From Dictyobacter arantiisoli (GTDB lineage Bacteria; Chloroflexota; Ktedonobacteria; Ktedonobacterales; Ktedonobacteraceae), in NCBI RefSeq assembly GCF_008326305.1, contig NZ_BIXY01000026.1, forward strand, positions 1 through 64,000: a DNA stretch of 64,000 nucleotides, in the 5' to 3' direction. Every line of letters starts with the position of its first letter. Within the stretch, counting starts at the first letter, position 1. A program made the translations under genes and the position numbers. Under the pieces are notes generated by a model. That model made no database searches. It saw only the letters and a program-made list of their open reading frames with translations, and was not told the DNA's origin. Below, one piece after another: positions 9,484 through 18,720 of the stretch.

Positions 9484-10050
9484 TCCCTTGCCTGCGCGCT
9501 GGTATCTCCTATATGTATGAACCGTCCAGTATCAAATAGAGCTATTGAACATACGCTAAGACCTGTCGGGCTTGCTCATAGGCGACAATAACAGGTTCTG
9601 CATAGCCATAGAGAGCCGAAAAAATCGTTCTTTTGTTATTGTACGCTGGATTGTTTCTTGCATTTTGTTTCTTCTGGATTTGTATACTTTGCCCTGATCC
9701 CCGACTCATTCTGATGGTAATTGGAAAAGGGAGGTAAAAATATACTACCCTCCCTGAAACAGTATAGGCATTTTCAACATATACAAAGCTTGTTTGGATG
9801 CTTATTTGTATGCTATACTCTCAAAACAAGTGATATTGTTACCCTTTTTTAACGAGCTAGGGTGCTCATAATCATCCCAACGTTGCAACAAGGTGCTCCT
9901 TATACCTGAAAACACTGAATGATGTCCCTCTTGCAGTACCCAAAACGCTAAATAGAATTCGACGGTCAACGACTGCTCGTCGAACCCTCTGGCCCCGGCG
10001 CAGGTGCCTCTAAGCATTCGCAAGATAGTCTTTTATTGGGAGAGCAATGC
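9484..10050. other. 567-base region with the long glutamate synthase leader
   Basis: It holds the gltB promoter at 9790-9819 and a roughly 225-base untranslated leader. The leader includes a 7-bp hairpin TTCGACG/CGTCGAA (9958-9964 with 9978-9984). An imperfect hairpin near 9729-9755 could end kinase transcription. No known riboswitch core was recognised and there is no small ORF I would support. Confidence 0.4.
9790..9819 (+). promoter_or_regulatory. Promoter of the glutamate synthase gene
   Basis: TTGTTT (9790-9795), an 18-base spacer and TATACT (9814-9819) fit a sigma70-type promoter. It would start a leader of about 225 bases before the ATG at 10051. Confidence 0.5.
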
Positions 10051-13000
10051 ATGACGCACAAGCATGAAGCCATCGAATCTGCGTGTCAAATGTATCCGCT
10101 TTATGATAGCCGCTGGGAACACGATGCCTGCGGTACCGGTTTTTTAGCGCAAGTTTCTGGAGAGGCCAGCCATACTTTGGTGCAACAGGCTCTCGAAGCG
10201 TTGGCGCGTCTTACTCACCGCGGTGCACAGGATGCAGAAGCAGAAGTCTATGATGGCGCTGGTATCTTAACCCAAATTCCTAGAGCATTGCTTCTTGAGG
10301 AACTTGAGAAACAGCATATTACCATTGCCAATCCGCTTGATCTGGCAGTTGGGATGGTGTTCCTTCCTCCACGTGGGCACGCTCACTCCGCGCAATGTCG
10401 TCAAATTATCGAAGAGGCCCTGACAGAAAATGGGTTAACTGTAGCAGGGTGGCGTACCCCCCCGATTCGTTATGAAGTTCTTGGCGTTCGTGCGAGAGAA
10501 ATAGCACCAGAAATAGCACAGGTGTTGATCTCATGCCCTGCTCACTTTACCTCCGAGCTGTACACAAAGACCTTATATCATGTGCGCCGTTTGATCGAGA
10601 AGCGATTACAAGAGGCACAGATCTCCGATTGTTACATTACCTCACTGTCAAATACTGTGCTTGTGCACAAGGGATTACTTGCTCCCAACGATCTGGCGAA
10701 TTTTTACCTGGATCTGGGTGATCCCCGTTATACGAGCGCATTAGCTGTCTTCCATCAGCGTTACAGCACCAATACTTTCCCTGCCTGGCCGCTTGCTCAA
10801 CCGATGCGCATCCTGGCCCACAATGGTGAAATCAATACCATTCAGGGAAATAGAAATTGGATGAAAGCGCGTGAGGGCTCTCTCTCTACCCCTTATTGGG
10901 ATGAGCAACTTCAGGATCTTTTGCCCATTGTGCAGCCTGGGACCAGTGATTCTTCCCAATTGGATAATGCATTAGAGATGCTGGCAGCCTCTGGCCGCGA
11001 TCTATTGCAGAGCATGCAGATGCTGGTTCCACCAGCCTGGGAGCATGATGATGAGATCGATGCTGCCCAGCGTGCGTGGTGCGATTATCATGCTGGTCTG
11101 GTTGAGCCCTGGGATGGTCCAGCCGCTTTAGTCTTTAGCGATGGACATATTGTTGGGGCTGCGTTAGATCGCAATGGTCTGCGTCCCGCCCGCTATGTCC
11201 TGACGGCGCAAGGTCTGCTGATCGTCGCCTCTGAAGTTGGAGTGGTTTCGCTCGATGCTCCCGATATTGTTGAGAAAGGTCGTCTCGGACCCGGTGAGAT
11301 GCTGGCCGTTGACCTTGAAAATCACGTTTTCTTGCGTGATGCTGCGATTAAAGAAGGGCTTGCGCAACGTCAGCCTTATCAGGAGTGGTTGGATAGCTAT
11401 CGTTTGAGCCTGGCACAATTGCCTGCTCCAGTTGTTGAGCAGTCTGATGCTCGCGATGCTATTGAAAGCAGCGATTTGTTTACACGGCAACAAATCTTCG
11501 GGTATACGCATGAGGATGTCGAGATGGTCCTGCGCCCAATTCTATCGGATAACAAAGAGCCGACATGGAGTATGGGTGATGATGCGCCACTGGCTGTCCT
11601 CTCACAACAACGTCGTTCATTTTCAGATTACTTCCGCCAGCGTTTTGCGCAGGTGACCAATCCTCCGATTGATCCATTGCGCGAACGGGTTGTAATGTCA
11701 CTGGACAGCTATCTTGGCCGTCGTGGCAGCTTATTGACTGAGAGCGCGGAGCATGCACGTCTGATCCATCTGGCGACTCCATTGTTAACAGAGACGCAAT
11801 TAGAGACGTTGCGTAGCTTTGACAATGAGCATTTCCACTCCCGTACTTTACATACAACCTTTGATGTCTCGGCTGGTAGCGGTGCATTAGAGGCCACCCT
11901 GGATCGCCTGGAGCAAGAAGCAATTGCTGCTGTGCGTGACGGAATTACATTGATCATTTTGAGTGATAACAAGGCTTCCGCCACCCACATTCCCGTCCCC
12001 ATGGTTATCGCTGTCGGGGCAGTTCATAGTGCCTTGATTGCACAGGGTCTGCGTTCCAGCGTCTCGCTGATCTGTGAGACAGGAACGGTCTGCGATGTGC
12101 ATCAGGTTTCGCTGGTATTAGGATATGGTGCCGAGGCGATTGTGCCAACGCTGGCTTTCGAGAGCGTACGTGCTCTGGCTGGTGAGCGCCGTCTGGAGCA
12201 TATCACCAAAGAGATTGCGGTTGAGCGCTATATTCATGTGATTGAAGATGGCCTCTGTAAAATTATGGCCCGTATGGGTATCTCGACACTGCGCAACATC
12301 ATTGGTGCCGGTCAATTTGAGATTCTGGGATTGGCCTCTGAGTTTGCTGAGCGCTGCTTTAGCGGTTCGATGTTCCATGCCGGTAAGATTACCTATACGC
12401 TGGTCGCAGAGGAACTGATCAAGCAGTCAGATAGTTTGTGTCAGGAAGTAGTGGCTGCAGAGTCAACGGCAACTGCTCGCAAGCGTAAGCTCGCGGATCT
12501 GGGACGTTTCCGTTTCCGCCGCGATGCTGAATATCATGCCTTTAATCCTTTGATTGTGCGTGCCCTGCAAAAGGCAGCTCAATCCGGCACCAAAGAAGAT
12601 TATCAGCAATATACTTCGCTGGTCTATAACCGTCCCGCTACCGCTTTGCGTGATCTGTTCACCTTTGCGAAGCGCAATCCAATCGCATTGGATCAGGTTG
12701 AGTCGATGGAATCCATTCGTGCTCGCTTCGTGGTTTCGGCCATGTCTGTCGGCGCGTTAAGTCCTGAGACACATCAAACGATTGCCGCTGCTATGAATAG
12801 CATCGGAGGACGCAACAATACCGGTGAGGGTGGTGAAGATCCTGAGTGGTATACCAAGACGTTGGAAGGATATCCCGTCAGCAGTAAGATCAAGCAGATT
12901 GCTTCGGCCCGCTTTGGTGTGACTCCTGAGTATCTGGTGCGAGCGCAAGAGCTAGAAATTAAGATGGCTCAAGGTTCCAAGCCAGGTGAGGGTGGTCAAT

Positions 13001-14595
13001 TGCCACCATTCAAGGTAACCCCATTTATCGCGAAACTGCGCCATACCGCTCCTGGTGTGCAATTGATCTCACCGCCCCCGCATCATGACATCTATAGCAT
13101 CGAAGATATTGCTCAGTTGATGTACGACTTGCATCAGATTAATCCAACGGCAAAGGTTGGCGTGAAGCTGGTTTCGGCTGCTGGTGTTGGTACCATTGCC
13201 GCTGGTGTCGCCAAAGGCCATGCGGATTATGTGTTGATCAGTGGTCATGATGGTGGTACCGGTGCTTCACCGATTCAATCGATCAAGCATGTCGGTATGC
13301 CCTGGGAGCGCGGTCTGGCGGAGGCGCAGCAAGTTCTGGTGAAGAATGGTCTGCGTAAGCGCGTCAAGCTGCGGGTAGATGGTGGTCTGAAAACCGGGCG
13401 TGATGTGCTTGTCGGCGCTCTGTTGGGTGCTGAGGAGTATGGCTTTGGTACAGCGGCCCTGGTTTCACTGGGATGCGATATGGCACGCCAGTGTCACTTG
13501 AATACCTGTCCCGCTGGCATTGCCACACAACGGGATGACCTGCGTGCGAAGTTCACTGGTCGTCCACAGTTCCTGATCAACTACCTGACCCAGGTGGCTG
13601 AAGAGGTGCGTGAATTGCTGGCAGAGCTTGGCTTCTCGCGTCTTGAGGATGTGATGGGTCGTGCCGATCTGTTGCATTGTGAGGAAGATTGCGACCTGGA
13701 TGTTTCCTCCCTCCTGGTCTCGCTGCCGGTCATTTCTGATCCAGCTTACGAAAACAAGCTGCCACAGTCACATGTCGCGGTAGAATTGCTGGAGGAGGCC
13801 GAGCCAGCCTTGAGTGGCGAGCAGAGCATTATCACACAGCATGAGATTCACAACTATGATCGTGCGATTGGCGTGAGCCTGGCGGGCGAGGTTGCCCGTC
13901 GCCATGGCAATAGCGGTCTTTCAGGTGTGAGTATCACAGGAAACTTCACTGGCTCGGCGGGCCAAAGCTTCGGAGCTTTCAATGTTCCTGGCGTTCGTCT
14001 GATCCTCAGTGGAGAGGCGAATGACTACGTGGGTAAGAGTATGGCTGGTGGACAGATTGTGATTACCCCGTCTGCTGGTTCAACCTTTGCGTCACAGGAT
14101 AATATTATCCTGGGCAATACCGCGCTGTATGGAGCGACCGGTGGTTCCCTCTTTGCCGCAGGGCGAGCGGGTGAGCGCTTCGCAGTCCGCAATAGCGGTG
14201 GCTTCGCAGTCGTCGAGGGTGTTGGCGATCATGCCTGTGAATACATGACTGGCGGTATGGTGGTTGTGCTGGGTGATACCGGCCGCAACTTTGGCGCTGG
14301 CATGTCGGCTGGTATCGCTTATGTTCTGGATCGTGACGAGAAGTTTCTGGGACGTTGCAATACGGAAATGGTGATCCCAGGTCGTGTTGAGGATGATAGT
14401 GAGTTGGAGGCTCTACGTGCTGTAGTCGAGCTGCATGCACGCAAGACACGCAGTAAATATGCCGAAGACCTGTTAGCAAATTGGGATCAGATCAGCCATT
14501 CCTTCTGGCGAGTCCAACCCCAGGGCAATACAACCTCGGTGCGTGATTTTGTGGATGCCAATGAGCAAGATGGCTTGCTAAGCGTATCCCATTAA
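10051..14595 (+). CDS. gltB: Glutamate synthase large (alpha) subunit
   Basis: The 1514-residue product is full length for GltB. An N-terminal class II glutamine amidotransferase starts at the mature nucleophile Cys27 (in DACGTGF), so a short propeptide is removed. A central domain, an FMN-binding synthase domain (GEGGEDPEW, SGHDGGTGASP) and a C-terminal Gly-rich beta-helix follow. CDMARQCHLNTC has the three cysteines for the 3Fe-4S cluster. It moves the amide nitrogen of glutamine to 2-oxoglutarate to give two glutamates. The ATG at 10051 follows GGGAGAG at six bases; an upstream in-frame TTG at 10036 does not. No gltD is adjacent, so the electron donor (ferredoxin, or a small subunit elsewhere) is open. 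Confidence 0.96.
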   Translation: MTHKHEAIESACQMYPLYDSRWEHDACGTGFLAQVSGEASHTLVQQALEALARLTHRGAQDAEAEVYDGAGILTQIPRALLLEELEKQHITIANPLDLAVGMVFLPPRGHAHSAQCRQIIEEALTENGLTVAGWRTPPIRYEVLGVRAREIAPEIAQVLISCPAHFTSELYTKTLYHVRRLIEKRLQEAQISDCYITSLSNTVLVHKGLLAPNDLANFYLDLGDPRYTSALAVFHQRYSTNTFPAWPLAQPMRILAHNGEINTIQGNRNWMKAREGSLSTPYWDEQLQDLLPIVQPGTSDSSQLDNALEMLAASGRDLLQSMQMLVPPAWEHDDEIDAAQRAWCDYHAGLVEPWDGPAALVFSDGHIVGAALDRNGLRPARYVLTAQGLLIVASEVGVVSLDAPDIVEKGRLGPGEMLAVDLENHVFLRDAAIKEGLAQRQPYQEWLDSYRLSLAQLPAPVVEQSDARDAIESSDLFTRQQIFGYTHEDVEMVLRPILSDNKEPTWSMGDDAPLAVLSQQRRSFSDYFRQRFAQVTNPPIDPLRERVVMSLDSYLGRRGSLLTESAEHARLIHLATPLLTETQLETLRSFDNEHFHSRTLHTTFDVSAGSGALEATLDRLEQEAIAAVRDGITLIILSDNKASATHIPVPMVIAVGAVHSALIAQGLRSSVSLICETGTVCDVHQVSLVLGYGAEAIVPTLAFESVRALAGERRLEHITKEIAVERYIHVIEDGLCKIMARMGISTLRNIIGAGQFEILGLASEFAERCFSGSMFHAGKITYTLVAEELIKQSDSLCQEVVAAESTATARKRKLADLGRFRFRRDAEYHAFNPLIVRALQKAAQSGTKEDYQQYTSLVYNRPATALRDLFTFAKRNPIALDQVESMESIRARFVVSAMSVGALSPETHQTIAAAMNSIGGRNNTGEGGEDPEWYTKTLEGYPVSSKIKQIASARFGVTPEYLVRAQELEIKMAQGSKPGEGGQLPPFKVTPFIAKLRHTAPGVQLISPPPHHDIYSIEDIAQLMYDLHQINPTAKVGVKLVSAAGVGTIAAGVAKGHADYVLISGHDGGTGASPIQSIKHVGMPWERGLAEAQQVLVKNGLRKRVKLRVDGGLKTGRDVLVGALLGAEEYGFGTAALVSLGCDMARQCHLNTCPAGIATQRDDLRAKFTGRPQFLINYLTQVAEEVRELLAELGFSRLEDVMGRADLLHCEEDCDLDVSSLLVSLPVISDPAYENKLPQSHVAVELLEEAEPALSGEQSIITQHEIHNYDRAIGVSLAGEVARRHGNSGLSGVSITGNFTGSAGQSFGAFNVPGVRLILSGEANDYVGKSMAGGQIVITPSAGSTFASQDNIILGNTALYGATGGSLFAAGRAGERFAVRNSGGFAVVEGVGDHACEYMTGGMVVVLGDTGRNFGAGMSAGIAYVLDRDEKFLGRCNTEMVIPGRVEDDSELEALRAVVELHARKTRSKYAEDLLANWDQISHSFWRVQPQGNTTSVRDFVDANEQDGLLSVSH

Positions 14596-14620
14596 TCCAT
14601 ATCCAAACAGCTACACAACA

Positions 14621-14654
14621 GCGAGCGGAGTGTCAATAAGGACATCCCGCTCGC
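14621..14654. terminator. Hairpin between convergent gltB and the CxxC protein
   Basis: GCGAGCGG-type arms (14621-14634 with 14641-14654) pair at 12 of 14 positions around a six-base loop, 25 bases beyond the gltB stop. It could serve both strands. The U tract is weak. Confidence 0.5.
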
Positions 14655-14726
14655 TTCTGCATGAAATGAACAAGAACGTAGGCCCGCACCTACGTTTTCC
14701 GACATTTTCTATAATCCGTTGCATGT

Positions 14727-15413
14727 TCAGTCAGGGGTGTTTTCACCGGCGACGAGACCGGCTGCCTGTATCCATGAGTGCATTTCTGGGCCGCGTTCCT
14801 CTTCTTTAAAGCGATAATCATGTTTGCGGATAAGTTCTCCCAGTTGCGCATCGAGGCGTTTCAGGCAGGTCAATTGGACCTGGCGCAGGCGTGTCGTCCA
14901 ATCGCCTGGAACTTCGGGGGTCTTTAATTCATTTGCCAGACGAAAATGTTCCAGACAGAGTCCGGTGGTGGATGAGAAGCGCTGGTAGAATTCGTCGTCC
15001 AGCAGGGCCTGGCGGAGAGTATGGATAGTGCGTTCCTCGGCCAGGGCTTTTTGTTTACAGGCAGGACAGATCTGTTTATGCTGGATTGGTCTGGTCTCGA
15101 AGAGACGGTGCAGCAGATTTCCTGAGGATGAAGGCTGTACATTTTGTTGGAGCTGGTCGATCATATCAGAGAGAATATCCCGATAGGCTTGCGCGACCGG
15201 CAAAGTAGCTCCCATGCGTACCAGTTGCCAGGTGTGTTCATGGCAGAATCCTCGCGTATGGCGTAATTCTTGTCGAATATCGATATTCGTGAACAATTCA
15301 TATTTCCAGGCATCGAGATAGCGATGAACGCTTTCCAATGCTCCATTACAAAGGAGACATCCTTCCTGGGAACAGGCACTTAGCAAAGCCTGGTACTCGC
15401 GTGTTTTTACCAT
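14727..15413 (-). CDS. Cysteine/histidine-rich protein with duplicated CxxC...GxCxxH module
   Basis: The 228-residue product contains the same motif twice. Cys19-x2-Cys22 is followed by GFCHEH (55-60), and Cys116-x2-Cys119 by GLCLEHF (151-157), about 35 residues apart in each module. The spacing suggests two metal sites, probably zinc, in a helical protein. It recalls the DUF6062-type family, but that assignment is from memory and tentative. No enzyme motif, signal peptide or membrane helix is seen. It is alone and convergent with gltB. The start ATG lies after a tandem 15-base repeat (15414-15443) that places AAAAGG twice upstream. Confidence 0.7.
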   Translation of the reverse strand: MVKTREYQALLSACSQEGCLLCNGALESVHRYLDAWKYELFTNIDIRQELRHTRGFCHEHTWQLVRMGATLPVAQAYRDILSDMIDQLQQNVQPSSSGNLLHRLFETRPIQHKQICPACKQKALAEERTIHTLRQALLDDEFYQRFSSTTGLCLEHFRLANELKTPEVPGDWTTRLRQVQLTCLKRLDAQLGELIRKHDYRFKEEERGPEMHSWIQAAGLVAGENTPD

Positions 15414-15443
15414 ATATCACAACCTTTTATGTTACAACCTTTT
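15414..15443 (-). repeat. Tandem 15-base repeat carrying the ribosome-site sequence
   Basis: On the minus strand, two units AAAAGGTTGTRAYAT (differing at two positions) abut directly upstream of the start codon at 15413, so the AAAAGG ribosome-site sequence occurs twice. Confidence 0.5.
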
Positions 15444-15517
15444 GATCTGTTATTCGTCTATGTACTAGAAGGCACCTTTTTTCTGAGCAGGTGCTAGCGT
15501 AAGTATCACGAAATGGT

Positions 15518-15538
15518 TATACTGTATTGAGATACAGT
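15518..15538 (+). promoter_or_regulatory. Palindrome overlapping a -10 upstream of the J-domain gene
   Basis: ACTGTAT (15521-15527), TGAG, ATACAGT (15532-15538) is a perfect 7-bp inverted repeat that overlaps TATACT at 15518-15523. It looks like an operator on a promoter, but the -35 is poor and the cognate regulator unknown. Confidence 0.35.
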
Positions 15539-15582
15539 CAGAAATGTTCTTTGATTGTGGCTTGCTCCGTTAGTCGGGTTGA

Positions 15583-16503
15583 ATGGGTTTGATGAATACT
15601 TTTACTGATTACTATGAACTGCTTGGCGTCACTGCTGATGCGCCGCCAGAAATGGTGAAGGCAGCCTTTAAGAAATTAGCGCTACGCTATCATCCTGATG
15701 TCTATAAAGGCGCGGATGCGAATGAGCGTATGAGCCAATTGTTGCAAGCTTATCAAATCCTGAATGATCCTGCTACGCGCAAACAGTATGATGCCCGGCG
15801 CTCGGAGCATCTCTTAGACGGCCACGTTCCAGAGCATGTTTCGGCATCGACTTCGCATAGTGGATCAGCAGCGCCTCCCGCGCAATCTCATCGCTCGCAG
15901 AAGGGAAGTACCGTCTCTCCCGGAGCGCGACGTGATCGACAACGGCATTATGATTTTCCCGCCTTTCCTCCTGGCAAACCAGTCAATATTCATCTGGTTG
16001 ATATTGATTATGCACTCTCCGCAGATGAAGCGCAACAATTGCGCAGCCAGGGGTTATTACGTGGAGTCGCGCACAGCACAAAAGATCAACAGTATTTTTG
16101 TCACCGCTGCCATCATCGTTGGCGCGAGGAACGGGTTGGAGGATCGCAGAGAGCCCCGCGCTATTGTCCTAAATGTCATGCCCTGGATTGGCCTGAGTAC
16201 CTGCTGTTGCGCTGTATGCACTGTCGCGCTGTATTCGAAAGCGAACAGATCCGCTATGAGGTTGGCAGCTATTCCTATGGTGGGGAGCATGGCGCTGACA
16301 AAGGCGGGCTCTGTCCACCGTATGAGCTTTTCCCTCTCTGTCCCTATTGTGCTACGGCGCGCTGGTCCGCAGCTGAGGATGCACGTGTCAGCGACTTACG
16401 GCAAAAAGCGGATCGGCGTGCACTAGCCCTGCGCCTCCTCTGGATCAGCGTCTTTGTGATTATCTTCATCCTGCTGTTACTCTTCCTGTCAGGTCGGTTC
16501 TAA
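15583..16503 (+). CDS. J-domain protein with zinc ribbons and C-terminal membrane anchor
   Basis: Residues 7-70 of 306 form a J domain with the HPD motif at 37-39, which stimulates the ATPase of a DnaK partner. The DnaJ Gly/Phe region, the four CXXCXGXG repeats and the C-terminal substrate domains of true DnaJ are absent, so this is not the general chaperone. A low-complexity linker (about 85-130) leads to Cys pairs (CHRC/CPKC and CMHC/CPYC), likely two zinc ribbons, and one membrane helix at about 283-302. It may recruit DnaK to a membrane client. ATG 15583 and ATG 15592 are both possible starts; no dnaK or grpE is nearby. Confidence 0.82.
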   Translation: MGLMNTFTDYYELLGVTADAPPEMVKAAFKKLALRYHPDVYKGADANERMSQLLQAYQILNDPATRKQYDARRSEHLLDGHVPEHVSASTSHSGSAAPPAQSHRSQKGSTVSPGARRDRQRHYDFPAFPPGKPVNIHLVDIDYALSADEAQQLRSQGLLRGVAHSTKDQQYFCHRCHHRWREERVGGSQRAPRYCPKCHALDWPEYLLLRCMHCRAVFESEQIRYEVGSYSYGGEHGADKGGLCPPYELFPLCPYCATARWSAAEDARVSDLRQKADRRALALRLLWISVFVIIFILLLLFLSGRF

Positions 16504-16693
16504 TCCTAATCCTTAAAAATGCTGTATAATCAAGGAAGCGCTCTGTCGATAGGAGAGAGCGTTGGGGCGAGATGATCGTACAAGTCACGGGAGCATCGGC
16601 CTATGCTGTGCTGTGCTGTGCTTCGTGCTCTGCCCACTTTTTCCAGTATTTTCGATTAAAGAACAATTAGATTTTTGTGATCAGGAGGGGATT

Positions 16694-17611
16694 ATGGCTT
16701 TGTGGGAGGCAGGCGTGCCTGGTGGGATTTATCCGCCGGTGCCGACGTTTTTTACCCGTGATGAAGAGTTGGACGTGGTGACGTTACGACGTCATATTCG
16801 ACGCCTGGCTGATAGCGGTATTGCTGGCTATGTGTTGATGGGCTCCAATGGCGAGGCTGTACATCTGACGGAGGATGAGCGTTTGCAGGTGTTGGAGGAG
16901 ACCAGGGATGTACTGGATGGCTTGCGGAAGCAGATGCCGTTGATTGTGGGCTGTGGTGCTCAATCTACCCGGCAGACGATTGAGCTTTGCCTGCAAGCGG
17001 CCTGGCATGGCGCGGATTTCGTGTTGATCCTGCCTCCAGCCTATTATCCAGGACGGATGGATGAGCGAACATTGCACAATCATTATCGTGCTGTGGCCGA
17101 TGCCAGTCCTGTCCCTGTCTTGATTTACAATATGCCCAATAGCGCGGCTGGCATCAATTTAAAGGCGGATTTTATTTGTTCCCTGGCACAACATCCTAAT
17201 ATTGTAGGGGTCAAAGATAGCGCTGGCGATGTCGCCAAGTTAATGCAGATCGTGGCGCAGGTTTCATCTGACTTTCGCGTCTTTGCCGGGAGCGCTGATG
17301 TGATTTTGCCCGCTTTGATTGGTGGGGCTGTAGGAGCTGTCGCGGCATTAGCCAATGTCTTTCCACAGGCCGTATGCCGTGTTCAAACGCTGGTGGAACA
17401 GGGACTGCTTGAGGAGGCTCGTTTGTTACAGGGCCGTTTGATACCGGCTAATACGGCAGTGACAACGCGCTTTGGGGTGGCAGGTCTGAAGATGGCGTTG
17501 GAACATACCGCTGGCTATGGTGGCCTTCCTCGTCAGCCTCTGCTTCCCTTGACTGCTCCAGAACAGCATAGCTTGCTTGAGATTATTACCACCGTTCCCG
17601 CTGAGGTATAA
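16694..17611 (+). CDS. DapA/N-acetylneuraminate lyase superfamily enzyme
   Basis: The 305-residue TIM barrel starts at ATG 16694, just behind GGAGGGG; the open frame continues upstream without a better start. The Schiff-base lysine is in GVKDSAGD and the tyrosine in LIYNMPNSA, both typical of the class I aldolase family of dihydrodipicolinate synthase. The usual GTTGE of true DapA is GSNGE here, so the substrate may be another 2-oxo acid (for example a hydroxy-oxoglutarate or deoxysugar acid). I leave it unnamed. It stands alone, with no lysine-pathway neighbours, and converges closely on the next gene. Confidence 0.85.
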   Translation: MALWEAGVPGGIYPPVPTFFTRDEELDVVTLRRHIRRLADSGIAGYVLMGSNGEAVHLTEDERLQVLEETRDVLDGLRKQMPLIVGCGAQSTRQTIELCLQAAWHGADFVLILPPAYYPGRMDERTLHNHYRAVADASPVPVLIYNMPNSAAGINLKADFICSLAQHPNIVGVKDSAGDVAKLMQIVAQVSSDFRVFAGSADVILPALIGGAVGAVAALANVFPQAVCRVQTLVEQGLLEEARLLQGRLIPANTAVTTRFGVAGLKMALEHTAGYGGLPRQPLLPLTAPEQHSLLEIITTVPAEV

Positions 17612-17634
17612 ATTTCATCTTCTCTCTCCTGGCA

Positions 17635-18720
17635 TTATTTTACGACTGTGAAAGGGAGATGTTGTATGAAAACCTTGTTGGCACATGCGGTAGTGCTGGC
17701 CCAGTAGACGTCGACTGAACCAGGTCCGATGCCTCCTGGTTTATAGTAGAAATAGGCGTTGGTTTGTGTCAGATAGGCTGCTCCGGTTGGCGCGGCGGCG
17801 GCGGCGTAAGGAATGACCTGTTGGTTGATTGTCCATTGCAGACAGACTGCTCCACTATAGGCTGCTTGCTGAATAGTCATCGTAATATAGACTGGCTGCC
17901 CGAAGTGAAATATGTTGGCGGTTTGTACTGGTTGACCTGTGCCGGTGTTTACAGAACTTGCCAGATTGATATTATGAATGTATGAACCGGCTGCGGCTAC
18001 CGAAGGAGTCGGCGTTACCGATACGGTAGTTGGCGTTATGCCTGGTCTGTGTGATGTATTGGTTGGCTGGATGATAACTTTCGGCCCGTTGGTGCTGCTG
18101 GATGCTGCCGCCTGCTCATTGGTTGCTGGCAGATTCTGGGCCATGATAAAGACAAAAATCATAATCAGTGTGGCTGCCATGAAACACATGCCCGCGACAG
18201 TGTAACCCAGGCGCGTTTTGGGACGTTGTGATAATGAACCACCGCTTTGAAGATAGGGTAAGGACGGAGAATGTTGTGATGATGTTTGAAACGGTGGGGG
18301 CGTAGCTGGTAGCGGAAATGGATTATGAGCGTGTCCTTCCCATATTGGCTGTTGCGGCGTTTGCCATTGATCCTGATAGGGATGCGGAGTCTCTGTAAAT
18401 GCTGCATGCGCAGACGATATGGGTTGAATACCAGCCTGTGGTTGTGTTTCTCGATAGGTATCAGGCGTGGTGCGTACTTCTTGATCGGCTACATCTGCTG
18501 TGTTTGCTGTCGCGCCTCCCCAGGTCTGTGGACGACCATTTTGAGGATAGGTCATGACGGGAGCAGCAGCAGCAGGGGGTGTGTTTGCTGCGTCCTGGCT
18601 TACATGGGTCAATCTGACCTTTCCAGCCGCTCGCAAACTTGATGTTCCAGATGATGCCCCACACCGTGGACAAATAGTACGCGATGGAGAGAGCGGCATG
18701 TCGCAATGTACGCATTTCAT
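17635..18720 (-). CDS. Zinc-ribbon, single-helix membrane protein with exported beta domain
   Basis: The 361-residue product begins with a compact zinc ribbon (MKCVHCDMPL then CPRCG). A long Pro/Gln/Thr-rich linker to about residue 165 and a transmembrane helix at about 173-195 (YTVAGMCFMAATLIMIFVF) follow. The rest contains a Thr/Pro stalk and a beta-rich domain of about 110 residues ending in HLPFTVVK. The topology predicts cytoplasmic zinc ribbon and extracytoplasmic domain. No enzymatic motif is visible and the family is not recognised. The plan resembles the kinases of this window with the catalytic domain missing, so it may be an accessory surface protein. Confidence 0.7.
   Translation of the reverse strand: MKCVHCDMPLSPSRTICPRCGASSGTSSLRAAGKVRLTHVSQDAANTPPAAAAPVMTYPQNGRPQTWGGATANTADVADQEVRTTPDTYRETQPQAGIQPISSAHAAFTETPHPYQDQWQTPQQPIWEGHAHNPFPLPATPPPFQTSSQHSPSLPYLQSGGSLSQRPKTRLGYTVAGMCFMAATLIMIFVFIMAQNLPATNEQAAASSSTNGPKVIIQPTNTSHRPGITPTTVSVTPTPSVAAAGSYIHNINLASSVNTGTGQPVQTANIFHFGQPVYITMTIQQAAYSGAVCLQWTINQQVIPYAAAAAPTGAAYLTQTNAYFYYKPGGIGPGSVDVYWASTTACANKVFIQHLPFTVVK

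Noticed and set aside
9820-10050. Glutamine riboswitch (glnA RNA type) before gltB
   Set aside because: The conserved core sequences of that RNA were not found.
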